Origin: an uncultured Bacilli bacterium
GTDB lineage: Bacteria > Bacillota_I > Bacilli_A > RF39 > UBA660
Length of the DNA: 14,722 nucleotides
Reading direction: 5' to 3'
NCBI GenBank assembly: GCA_947630585.1
Contig: CANRIE010000010.1
Location: forward strand, 1 to 14,722
Shown here: piece by piece, positions 8,118-14,503 of the stretch
Layout of the letters: the number at the start of each line of letters is the position of its first letter
Numbering within the stretch: position 1 is the stretch's first letter
Translations under genes and position numbers: made by a program
Notes under the pieces: generated by a model
What the model saw: the letters and a program-made list of their open reading frames with translations, nothing else
Told to the model about the DNA's origin: nothing
Databases searched by the model: none

Positions 8118-9239
8118 ATGAAAAAGAAATTAGTATTTATATTAACACTTGCTATCATCATGCTTTTCCCAACTCTTAACCCAAATGCTTCAACAGCTAA
8201 AATTAATTTAAAAGAAACTAGTAATGGAAGCATTAGTACAACTCTTCATTTTGAAGAAGGATTTGTTGGGGGATTTGATTTAGTATTTAAAGTAAGTGAT
8301 AATGTTAAAGTTAAAAACGTTGCTTTTAATAGTGATTATGCTAAAAATAAATTTACAGCTAAATATAGTTATGATTCCGTTAATCATACTTTAAGAATTA
8401 TTGTTACAACTGGTGGAATTGGTTCAAACCATAACTTATTAAATAAAAATCGGGAGTTATCATTAGGTAATATTAATTTTGAAACAACATCTAAAACTAG
8501 TGTTCAATATACACTAGAGAAAGTTTCTCTTTCTTATAATGATAATAACTGGCAATTAAAGAAAATTGCAAGTAATGATTTAACTTTAGATAGTGATAAT
8601 AAATTTACTTTAGTTGTTAAAGAAGAGACTCCAACTCCACCTAAAGAAGAAGAACCTACTCCTCCAAAAGAAGAGGATGACGACAAAGAAAATCAAGGTG
8701 GAACAACTGGTGGTAACACTGAAAGTGACAACGATAAAGAAGATGAGGAAAGTCAAGGCGGTTCAACTGGTAATACTCCAAGTGGCGACAAGGAAGAAGA
8801 AAAAAATCCTTCTGAAGAAGATAAAAATCAAGGTGGAACATCTAGTGGAAACACTAGTGAATCTAAGCCATCAACTTCTACTACACCAAGTACAGGTAGT
8901 GGTTCTACGTCTAGTCAAACTAAACCAAATCAAAATAATGGAACAACTGCTAATAAAACTGAAACCACAACTCCTAATTCTGGTAATGTAGGTGATGGTA
9001 AGGTTGATTCTGATACCGAATTGCCAACTGATGATGATACAGATACGGATAGTGATCTTGATGTAGATAGCAATAATGAACCAGATGATACTACAACTAA
9101 TGATACAGATACTAATAAAAAAGAAGAATCAGGTAATAAATTAGTTGTAATTATTACAGTTATTGCAGTTGCAATTATTGTTGGAATCTTAGTAATGGTA
9201 TACTTTGCTACTAAAACTAAGAAACCATTAGATTTCTAA
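8118..9239 (+). CDS. Membrane-anchored cohesin-like scaffold protein
   Basis: A signal peptide (about 1-27) leads to a single beta-sandwich domain (about 28-170). Its pattern GGFDLVFKVSDNVKVKNV, a central strand block and a closing LGNINFETT resemble a cohesin. A low-complexity linker follows (about 170-338): two PPKEE units, three QGG-type units, a Ser/Thr-rich part and a very acidic Asp-rich part. A transmembrane helix (about 342-363) and the short basic tail KTKKPLDF end the protein. There is no LPxTG sorting signal, so it would be held in the membrane itself. It lies 12 bases after the M60 gene behind a strong GGGGGAG ribosome site, and a terminator closes the unit. Because the upstream enzyme has a canonical dockerin, the inferred job is to tether it outside the cell. 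The cohesin call is from pattern only; another adhesin-type beta domain is the alternative. Confidence 0.68.
   Translation: MKKKLVFILTLAIIMLFPTLNPNASTAKINLKETSNGSISTTLHFEEGFVGGFDLVFKVSDNVKVKNVAFNSDYAKNKFTAKYSYDSVNHTLRIIVTTGGIGSNHNLLNKNRELSLGNINFETTSKTSVQYTLEKVSLSYNDNNWQLKKIASNDLTLDSDNKFTLVVKEETPTPPKEEEPTPPKEEDDDKENQGGTTGGNTESDNDKEDEESQGGSTGNTPSGDKEEEKNPSEEDKNQGGTSSGNTSESKPSTSTTPSTGSGSTSSQTKPNQNNGTTANKTETTTPNSGNVGDGKVDSDTELPTDDDTDTDSDLDVDSNNEPDDTTTNDTDTNKKEESGNKLVVIITVIAVAIIVGILVMVYFATKTKKPLDF
8691..8855 (+). repeat. Degenerate QGG-type linker repeats in the cohesin-like gene
   Basis: Three in-frame units begin at 8691 (NQGGTTGGNT), 8751 (SQGGSTGNT) and 8826 (NQGGTSSGNT), separated by acidic Lys/Glu/Asp spacers of unequal length. 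Their DNA is also similar (AATCAAGGTGGAACA in two copies), which suggests internal duplication of a flexible linker. Confidence 0.75.
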
Positions 9240-9243
9240 AATT

Positions 9244-9271
9244 AGAAAAGTTTAGGCTTTTCTTTTTTTTT
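9244..9271 (+). terminator. Rho-independent terminator of the M60-cohesin operon
   Basis: AGAAAAG (9244-9250) pairs perfectly with CTTTTCT (9257-9263) around a 6-base loop, followed by a run of T to 9271. It lies five bases after the stop codon. Confidence 0.88.
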
Positions 9272-9281
9272 CTAAAATTAA

Positions 9282-9310
9282 TTTACTTTTAATAATTTGA
9301 ATGCTATAAT
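9282..9310 (+). promoter_or_regulatory. Sigma-A promoter of hpt
   Basis: TTTACT (9282-9287) and TATAAT (9305-9310) are separated by 17 bases, between the upstream terminator and the AGGAGG ribosome site of hpt. Confidence 0.8.
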
Positions 9311-9339
9311 TATTGATATATTTTTAGGAGGAAAAGAGT

Positions 9340-9864
9340 ATGAAAGAAAAAATACAAATATTAATTAATGAAGAAGAGTTACAAAAGAGAATTAAAGAAA
9401 TAGCTTTAGAAATTAAAAATGATTTTAATGGCGAAGAAGTAGTTTTCTGCTCAGTTTTAAAAGGAGCTGTATTCTTCACCGTTGATTTAATGAAAAATTA
9501 TGATGGTGATTGCAGTCTAGAATGCGTTCGAGTATCTAGTTATGAAGGTGAAAATTCAACTGGGAAAATAACTTTAAAAATTCCTTTAAAGAAAGAAAAT
9601 ATTGAGGGAAAAAATATAGTAATTGTTGAAGATATCGTGGATACTGGAAGAACTTTTAAATATTTAGTTGAGTATATCAAAGACTTTAATCCTAAGTGTG
9701 TTAAAACTTGCACCCTTTTAGATAAAAAGGCGAGAAGAGTAGTTCAATTTGATGCTGATTATGTTGGATTTTCAATTGATGATTTATTTGTAATTGGTTA
9801 TGGCTTAGATTATGATGAGAAATATCGTAATCTTCCTTACATTGCAATAGTTAAAAATGATTAA
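9340..9864 (+). CDS. hpt: Hypoxanthine(-guanine) phosphoribosyltransferase
   Basis: This cytoplasmic purine-salvage enzyme joins hypoxanthine or guanine to PRPP, giving IMP or GMP and pyrophosphate. The 174-residue length is typical for bacterial Hpt. The PRPP-binding signature IVIVEDIVDTGRT lies at 93-105, with the acidic pair E97/D98. An early loop, SVLKGAVFF (38-46), carries the usual Lys-Gly pair. A flexible-loop region around SSYEGENSTG (66-75) and a C-terminal FVIGYGLDYDEKYRNLPYI segment also match the family. ATG 9340 has AGGAGG upstream at normal spacing and its own promoter. It opens a run of nucleotide and DNA-maintenance genes. Xanthine or adenine preference is unlikely given the Hpt-type C-terminus, but exact base specificity cannot be read here. 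Confidence 0.93.
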   Translation: MKEKIQILINEEELQKRIKEIALEIKNDFNGEEVVFCSVLKGAVFFTVDLMKNYDGDCSLECVRVSSYEGENSTGKITLKIPLKKENIEGKNIVIVEDIVDTGRTFKYLVEYIKDFNPKCVKTCTLLDKKARRVVQFDADYVGFSIDDLFVIGYGLDYDEKYRNLPYIAIVKND

Positions 9865-9882
9865 TAAATTAAATGTTAATGA

Positions 9883-9911
9883 TTGTATTATTTAATTAAA
9901 TATTATATAAT
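9883..9911 (+). promoter_or_regulatory. Promoter of the cyclophilin lipoprotein gene
   Basis: TTGTAT (9883-9888) and TATAAT (9906-9911) have a 17-base spacer. AGGAGA (9921-9926) then precedes ATG 9937 by ten bases. Confidence 0.7.
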
Positions 9912-9936
9912 TAAAATGTAAGGAGATAGATAATAA

Positions 9937-10536
9937 ATGAAAAAGATATTTATAATTAGTTTAATTATGTTATTAATAACAGGATGTAGTCTAGGAGATT
10001 TATTTATAAGGGAAAATGAGAAAATGGACTTATTAAGTGGTAAAATTAATGTAGAAATGAATATTAAGGATTATGGAATTATAAAATTAGAACTTGATGC
10101 TGATACAGCTCCTATTACAACAACTAATTTTGTTAATTTAGTTAATGAAGGATTTTATAATGGCTTAACTATTCATAGAGCTCAGAAGAATTTTGTTATT
10201 CAAGGTGGAGATCCTAATCATGATGGATCAGGTGGATCTGGTAAAACTATTAAAGGAGAATTTTCTAAGAATGGTGTTAAAAATGATATTAGCCATGTAA
10301 GAGGAGTTATTTCAATGGCTAGAAGCAATGATTACAATAGTGCTTCAAGTCAATTCTTTATAGTACAACAAGATGCTACTGCCTCACTTGACGGATTATA
10401 CGCAGGGTTTGGTCATGTAACTGAGGGAATCGAGGTTGTTGATAAAATCATGAGTTCAGTTTCAACAACTGATGAGATGGGTTCAATTGAATATTTAGAC
10501 CAACCAATAATTGAATATATTAAAGTAATTGAATAA
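9937..10536 (+). CDS. Cyclophilin-type peptidyl-prolyl cis-trans isomerase lipoprotein
   Basis: This is a membrane-anchored foldase expected to act on secreted proteins outside the membrane. A short basic N-terminus and hydrophobic segment end in the lipobox LITGC, with the lipid-modified Cys at residue 17. The cyclophilin domain covers about 35-199. Visible hallmarks are the acidic-proline start DADTAPITTTNFVNLV (54-69), IHRAQKNFVIQGGDP (79-93) with the catalytic Arg at 81, ISMAR (125-129), SSQFFIV (137-143) and LDGLYAGFGHV (151-161). Length and motif order are normal for a small bacterial cyclophilin plus a lipoprotein leader. It is transcribed from its own promoter and ends at a weak terminator. 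Its substrates are unknown; the large secreted peptidase encoded nearby is one candidate by location only. Confidence 0.92.
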   Translation: MKKIFIISLIMLLITGCSLGDLFIRENEKMDLLSGKINVEMNIKDYGIIKLELDADTAPITTTNFVNLVNEGFYNGLTIHRAQKNFVIQGGDPNHDGSGGSGKTIKGEFSKNGVKNDISHVRGVISMARSNDYNSASSQFFIVQQDATASLDGLYAGFGHVTEGIEVVDKIMSSVSTTDEMGSIEYLDQPIIEYIKVIE

Positions 10537-10560
10537 AAGATATTTATCTTTTTTTCTTTT
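10535..10560 (+). terminator. Probable weak terminator after the cyclophilin gene
   Basis: AAAGAT (10536-10541) pairs with ATCTTT (10546-10551) around a 4-base loop, overlapping the stop codon and followed by T/C-rich sequence to 10560. The short A/T-rich stem may allow read-through into the next gene, which shows no clear promoter. Confidence 0.6.
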
Positions 10561-10572
10561 AAAAGGTGAATT

Positions 10573-11136
10573 ATGATAAAAATTAATTATATAACTACAA
10601 ATAAATTTAAAATTTTGTCGGCTCAAGAAAATTTAGAACCTTTAGGAATTAAAGTAATTGCTAAAAAGATTGATTGTCCTGAAATACAAGCCGATACGAT
10701 TGAAGAAGTTGCTAAATTTTCTTCTAAGTATGCTAGTGATTTTCTACATGAAGATACTTTAAAGAATGATTCCGGATTAATAATTCCATCTTTAAAAGGA
10801 TTTCCAGGTGTGTATACTAAGTATATTGATGAAACTATAGGTGTAGATGGCGTATTAAAACTTTTAGAAGGAGTAGAAGAAAGAGATGCTTACTTTTTAG
10901 AAGTTTTAGCTTATACGGAATATGGAAAAGAACCAGTTATTTTTACATCTAAAACGGAAGGTACGTTAGCTAAAGTTAAAAGTGGTGATAACGGTTGGAG
11001 TTGGGATTTCATTTTCATTCCGAAAGGCAGTGATAAAACACTAGCATGCTATCAAGATCATGAAAGATGGAAACTTTGGGATAATACTGCTTACATAAAA
11101 TTAGCTGAATATCTAAAAGAAAGAACTAATAAATAG
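10573..11136 (+). CDS. Divergent RdgB/HAM1-family non-canonical purine NTP pyrophosphatase
   Basis: Members of this family hydrolyse XTP, ITP and dITP to monophosphates and so keep deaminated purines out of DNA and RNA. The protein has 187 residues, a normal length. Family features seen are the phosphate-binding start TTNKFK (8-13), EIQADTIEEVAKFSSKYA (37-54), NDSGLIIPSLKGFPGVYTKYI (65-85) with the expected catalytic Asp at 66, and GWSWDFIFIPKG (141-152), equivalent to the usual GFGYDPIF block. The usual C-terminal SHR motif, which contacts the base in characterised enzymes, is replaced by a WDNTAY segment (about 169-174). Substrate choice may therefore differ. AAAGGTGA gives a clear ribosome site for ATG 10573. 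It lies between a foldase gene and fpg, in a run of nucleotide and repair functions. Confidence 0.82.
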   Translation: MIKINYITTNKFKILSAQENLEPLGIKVIAKKIDCPEIQADTIEEVAKFSSKYASDFLHEDTLKNDSGLIIPSLKGFPGVYTKYIDETIGVDGVLKLLEGVEERDAYFLEVLAYTEYGKEPVIFTSKTEGTLAKVKSGDNGWSWDFIFIPKGSDKTLACYQDHERWKLWDNTAYIKLAEYLKERTNK

Positions 11137-11138
11137 TT

Positions 11139-11159
11139 GAACTTTTATGTTCTTTTTTT
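11139..11159 (+). terminator. Terminator after the RdgB-family gene
   Basis: GAAC (11139-11142) pairs with GTTC (11149-11152) and seven T follow. A longer alternative pairs AAAGAAC (11120-11126), inside the coding end, with GTTCTTT (11149-11155). Either way termination is likely here, before the fpg promoter. Confidence 0.65.
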
Positions 11160-11160
11160 C

Positions 11161-11189
11161 TTTACAAAGTAAGTTAAAAATAGTAAAAT
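11161..11189 (+). promoter_or_regulatory. Promoter of the fpg-recD2 operon
   Basis: TTTACA (11161-11166) and TAAAAT (11184-11189) have a 17-base spacer. The expected start near 11196 leaves a leader of about 14 bases before ATG 11210. Confidence 0.75.
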
Positions 11190-11196
11190 ATGTCCT

Positions 11197-11204
11197 AGGA
11201 AGTG
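11197..11204 (+). promoter_or_regulatory. Ribosome site deciding the fpg start
   Basis: AGGAAGTG precedes ATG 11210 by five bases. The frame is open further upstream from 11147, but that start would lie in a terminator T-tract and upstream of the promoter. Fpg proteins also need proline as residue 2, which only the 11210 start gives. Confidence 0.85.
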
Positions 11205-11209
11205 ATAAT

Positions 11210-12031
11210 ATGCCAGAGCTTGCAGAAGTTGAAACTGTTAGAAGAGTTTTAAAAAAAGATTTAATTAATTTAAAAATTGAAAAAGTAATTGTTAATTATA
11301 AAGATATGATTAAAACTAATTATCATGATTTTATTAATAATTTAGTTGGAGAAGAGATATTAGATATAAAGAGATATGGCAAATGGTTAGTATTTGAAAC
11401 AACTAATTACTGTTTAGTTAGTCATTTAAGAATGGAAGGAAAATATTATTATTCAGATGAATACGAGGAATCTAAACATGAACATGTAATCTTTTGTCTT
11501 TCTAATCATAAATACTTAAGATATAAAGATGTTAGAAAATTTGGAGTTATGTTTTTAGTTAAAAAGGATAGACTATTTATAGATACTCCACTTGCAAATC
11601 TTGGACTTGAACCATTTGATTCTAAGTTAAATTCTAAGTATTTAGAAGAAAAATTAAAAAGTAAACGAATTCCAATTAAAACGGCTCTTTTAGATCAAGA
11701 AATAATATCAGGACTTGGGAATATTTATGTTGATGAAGTATTATTTAAAAGTCATATTTCACCATTTAGAAAAGCTAATACCATTAATGATAAGGAATGT
11801 GATTTAATAATTAAAAGTTCCAAAGAAATCCTTACAGAAGCTATTAAACTAGGTGGTACTACTATTCGAAGCTATACATCAAGTTTAGGAGTAACTGGGA
11901 AGTATCAAGGTAAATTAATGGTTCATACAAAAGACTATTGTAAAATTTGTGGTAGTAAAATAAAAGTTAAAAAAATAAATGGTAGAAGTACTTATTATTG
12001 TCCTAAATGTCAAGAGGTAGAAGATGAGTAG
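11210..12031 (+). CDS. mutM: Formamidopyrimidine-DNA glycosylase (MutM/Fpg)
   Basis: This bifunctional DNA repair enzyme removes 8-oxoguanine and ring-opened purines and cuts the resulting abasic site. With the start at 11210 the protein has 273 residues, the usual size. The catalytic Pro2-Glu3 start MPELAEVETV is present, with Glu6 conserved; Ala replaces the common Pro at residue 5. GKWL (57-60) holds the conserved Lys58. ISGLGNIYVDEVLF (166-179) is the helix-two-turns-helix signature. The C-terminal zinc finger has Cys244, Cys247, Cys264 and Cys267, with the DNA-contacting Arg259 in NGRSTYYC. The zinc finger points to Fpg rather than a zincless relative. Its own promoter lies just upstream, and its last 8 bases overlap recD2, so the two are co-expressed. 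Confidence 0.95.
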   Translation: MPELAEVETVRRVLKKDLINLKIEKVIVNYKDMIKTNYHDFINNLVGEEILDIKRYGKWLVFETTNYCLVSHLRMEGKYYYSDEYEESKHEHVIFCLSNHKYLRYKDVRKFGVMFLVKKDRLFIDTPLANLGLEPFDSKLNSKYLEEKLKSKRIPIKTALLDQEIISGLGNIYVDEVLFKSHISPFRKANTINDKECDLIIKSSKEILTEAIKLGGTTIRSYTSSLGVTGKYQGKLMVHTKDYCKICGSKIKVKKINGRSTYYCPKCQEVEDE

Positions 12032-14213
12032 GATAGTTGGAAAAATTACTAAAACAATTTATAAATCAGATAACAATTACTATGTTGCAATTTTTAAAGT
12101 AAAAGAAAATGATATTGATAAAAAATATAATGGTAAATCAATTACTATTACTGGTTATTTTTATGATATCGAGGAATTTGATAATATTTCGATAACTGGA
12201 GAATTTGTTAAACATCAAAGATATGGAGAACAATTCAATGTTTTAAGTTATCAAAAAGAAATACCAGAAGATAAAAATAGTATTGTTGAGTTTTTAACTA
12301 GTGATATGTTTAAAGGAATAGGAGAAGCTAAAGCTTTAAAAATTTATGAAAAGTTAGGTGATAATGCTATTAATTTAATTAAAGAAGATAGTAGTGTTCT
12401 TGATGATATTAAAGTATTATCTAAAAAAGATATAGCAACTATTGTTAATAAGTTAAAAGAATTAAATGAAAGTACTGATACTTTAATAAGTTTAACGGAT
12501 TTAGGTTTTAATATAAGCGATGCAGTTCTTGTATATAAAAATTATAAAGGAAATACGACTAGTGTTGTAAACGATGATATTTATAATCTTTTTTATGATA
12601 TTGAAGCTTTAGGCTTTAATAAAATAGATAGAATTGCTATTAAGAATAACATTAAAAAAGATGATGAAAGACGAGTTAAAGCTGGAATTATTAGTACTTT
12701 AAAAATTTTTTGTTATGAAACTGGAGATACTTATTCGAATTGTGATGAAATTTATAATAATTTAAGAGTCACGATTAATTTAGAAATTGAATATGACTAT
12801 TATTTAGAATGTTTAGAACAATTAGTTAAAGAGAGTAGATTAGTTAAAATTGATGATAATTATCAGTTAATTGAGTATTATCAAGCTGATGCAAATATTG
12901 TTAAAAGATTAACTTATTTAAATAATAAAGAAGATATAACTTATAAAATTGATTTAGATAAAAAGATTAGAGAATTTGAGAGAGATAATAATATTCTATA
13001 TGACGATATTCAAAGATTAGCAATTAAAAATGCGTTTTTAAAAAACATTTTAATTATAACGGGTGGACCTGGAACCGGGAAAACAACAATTATTAAATCA
13101 ATTGTTTCTTTATATAAAGAAATATATCATAAGAAAAATAAAGATATTTTAGAAGAAGTTATGCTCCTAGCACCAACTGGTAGAGCTAGTAAAAGAATAA
13201 TGGAAGCAACAACTTTTAAAGCTAGTACTATTCATAGGTTTTTAAAATGGAATAAAGATACTAATAAATTTCAAGTAAATGAATATAATAAAAGTCAAGC
13301 TAGTTTAGTTATTGTTGATGAGGTTAGTATGTTAGATACGTTGCTTTTTGATTCACTTTTAAAAGGATTAAAATATGATACAAGAATAATTCTAGTTGGA
13401 GATGCTAATCAACTTCCTAGTGTTTCACCTGGTGAGGTTTTAAAAGATCTAATTAAAAGTGAAGTCTTGCCAGTTATTGAACTTAAAAATTTATATAGAC
13501 AAAGTGGGGAATCTAATATTATTAATTTAGCTTATGATGTTAACTGTGGCGATATTAATTATTCCTTATTTAATAAAGATTCAGATTTAATATTCTATAA
13601 AGCTGATAGTAATGATTTAAAAGATAAATTAACTTATATTATGAAAGATTTTTTAAAAAAAGATTATCATGATTATCAAATAATGGCACCTATGTATAAA
13701 ACTTTAAATGGAATTAATAATTTAAATAAAGCTATGCAAGATTTATTTAATCCTAGAAGTTCTAATAAAAATGAGATTTTAATTTATGATACTATTTACA
13801 GGGAAGGCGATAAAGTTTTACAATTAATGAATATGCCTGATGATAATATTTATAATGGCGATATTGGAGTAATTTTGGCAATTGATAGTGTTAAAAAAGA
13901 AGTATTGGTTGATTTTGATGGCAATGAAGTAACGTTTACTCCTTCAACATTTATGAATTTTACTTTAGGCTATGTTATAAGTATTCATAAATCTCAAGGA
14001 AGTGAATTTAAAAGTGTTATTATTCCAATTTTATATGAATATGGAAGAATGCTTTATAAAAAACTAATTTATACAGCAGTTACTAGAAGTAAACAAGAGT
14101 TAATTTTAATAGGAGAAGCTGAGGCTTTTCAAAAAGGAGTTTTAAATAATCGAGAAGATTCAAGAAAAACTAATTTAGCCGAAAAATTAAAAAAAAGATA
14201 TTCTAATGTATAA
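12024..14213 (+). CDS. recD2: RecD2-type superfamily 1B DNA helicase
   Basis: This is a 5'-to-3' DNA helicase of the RecD2 type, found in bacteria without a RecBCD-linked RecD and involved in repair and replication-fork upkeep. The N-terminal region (about 1-300) has the OB-like start IVGKITKTIYKSDNNYYVAIF and helix-hairpin-helix segments, including FKGIGEAKALKIYEKLG (96-112). The helicase core shows Walker A GGPGTGKTT (347-355), LAPTGRASKRI (382-392), Walker B VDEVSMLD (431-438), LVGDANQLPSVSPG (457-470), LYRQ (490-493), GYVISIHKSQGSEF (649-662) and YTAVTRSK (683-690). All expected motifs are intact. The length of 729 residues is close to other RecD2 proteins. ATG 12024 lies inside the end of fpg behind AAGAGGT, so the two are translationally coupled. 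Confidence 0.94.
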   Translation: MSRIVGKITKTIYKSDNNYYVAIFKVKENDIDKKYNGKSITITGYFYDIEEFDNISITGEFVKHQRYGEQFNVLSYQKEIPEDKNSIVEFLTSDMFKGIGEAKALKIYEKLGDNAINLIKEDSSVLDDIKVLSKKDIATIVNKLKELNESTDTLISLTDLGFNISDAVLVYKNYKGNTTSVVNDDIYNLFYDIEALGFNKIDRIAIKNNIKKDDERRVKAGIISTLKIFCYETGDTYSNCDEIYNNLRVTINLEIEYDYYLECLEQLVKESRLVKIDDNYQLIEYYQADANIVKRLTYLNNKEDITYKIDLDKKIREFERDNNILYDDIQRLAIKNAFLKNILIITGGPGTGKTTIIKSIVSLYKEIYHKKNKDILEEVMLLAPTGRASKRIMEATTFKASTIHRFLKWNKDTNKFQVNEYNKSQASLVIVDEVSMLDTLLFDSLLKGLKYDTRIILVGDANQLPSVSPGEVLKDLIKSEVLPVIELKNLYRQSGESNIINLAYDVNCGDINYSLFNKDSDLIFYKADSNDLKDKLTYIMKDFLKKDYHDYQIMAPMYKTLNGINNLNKAMQDLFNPRSSNKNEILIYDTIYREGDKVLQLMNMPDDNIYNGDIGVILAIDSVKKEVLVDFDGNEVTFTPSTFMNFTLGYVISIHKSQGSEFKSVIIPILYEYGRMLYKKLIYTAVTRSKQELILIGEAEAFQKGVLNNREDSRKTNLAEKLKKRYSNV

Positions 14214-14229
14214 AAATTAACTTTCTACT

Positions 14230-14235
14230 TATAAT
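14230..14235 (+). promoter_or_regulatory. Candidate -10 box for the small membrane protein gene
   Basis: A perfect TATAAT stands just after recD2, but no good -35 box lies 16-18 bases upstream (the 17-base position reads TGTATA). The dyad at 14243-14259 would cover the transcript start, the arrangement expected of a repressed or activator-dependent promoter. Confidence 0.5.
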
Positions 14236-14242
14236 ATTTATG

Positions 14243-14259
14243 GTATCAATTATTGATAC
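14243..14259. promoter_or_regulatory. Perfect 17-bp operator-like dyad
   Basis: GTATCAAT-T-ATTGATAC is a perfect 8-bp inverted repeat around one central base. It begins seven bases after the TATAAT box and lies before the small membrane protein gene. The spacing fits a dimeric repressor site over the transcript start; there is no T-tract to make it a terminator. The regulator is not identifiable here. Confidence 0.55.
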
Positions 14260-14275
14260 TAATCATATTTTTAGT

Positions 14276-14281
14276 AGGTGA
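14276..14281 (+). promoter_or_regulatory. Ribosome site deciding the start of the small membrane protein
   Basis: AGGTGA lies five bases before ATG 14287. The in-frame ATG at 14281 overlaps this site and is therefore unlikely to be the start. Confidence 0.65.
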
Positions 14282-14286
14282 TGAAA

Positions 14287-14445
14287 ATGAAAAGTATGAA
14301 AAAAGGAATGACAATTGGACTTGTAGGAGCGGCCATGGTTGGTGCCGGAGTAATAGTTTATAATTATGTACTTAGTCCAAGAACCAAGAAGCAAATGATG
14401 TCTTTAGAAGAAGACATGTGTGAAGATTTCGAAAATATGATTTAA
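14287..14445 (+). CDS. 52-residue single-pass membrane protein, function unknown
   Basis: I do not recognise a named family. The protein has a basic N-terminus (MKSMKKGM), one glycine/alanine/valine-rich hydrophobic stretch (about residues 9-29) ending in VIVYNYVL, a short basic turn SPRTKKQ (30-36), and a C-terminal acidic tail (about 40-50, with a single Cys at 45). This suits either a membrane-anchored small protein or one exported by an uncleaved signal anchor; no lipobox is present. Support for it being a gene comes from the AGGTGA ribosome site, the TATAAT and dyad upstream, and a strong terminator directly after the stop. ATG 14287 is preferred over 14281 because of ribosome-site spacing. 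It stands alone between recD2 and a convergent gene. Confidence 0.72.
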   Translation: MKSMKKGMTIGLVGAAMVGAGVIVYNYVLSPRTKKQMMSLEEDMCEDFENMI

Positions 14446-14447
14446 GG

Positions 14448-14476
14448 AAAAAGACTGCCAGGGTGACAGTCTTTTT
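14448..14476. terminator. Bidirectional terminator between convergent genes
   Basis: AAAAAGACTG (14448-14457) pairs perfectly with CAGTCTTTTT (14467-14476) around a 9-base loop. The A-run on the left and T-run on the right give a U-tract on either strand, so it can end both the small membrane protein transcript and the converging gene. Confidence 0.9.
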
Positions 14477-14503
14477 AATGGTTTTCTAATAACTCATCTT
14501 AGA

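Noticed and set aside
8614..8991. Second plus-strand frame and an opposite-strand frame in the cohesin-like gene
   Set aside because: They arise from the repetitive Lys/Glu/Thr linker in alternate frames and have extreme composition; the signal peptide and membrane anchor belong to the main frame.
9867..9897. AATTAAAT...ATTTAATT as a terminator for hpt
   Set aside because: The stem is entirely A/T with a 15-base loop and no T-tract, and it overlaps the next promoter; chance pairing in AT-rich DNA is likely.
11147..11209. N-terminal extension of Fpg
   Set aside because: It would begin in a terminator T-tract and precede the promoter, and it would remove the obligatory proline at position 2.
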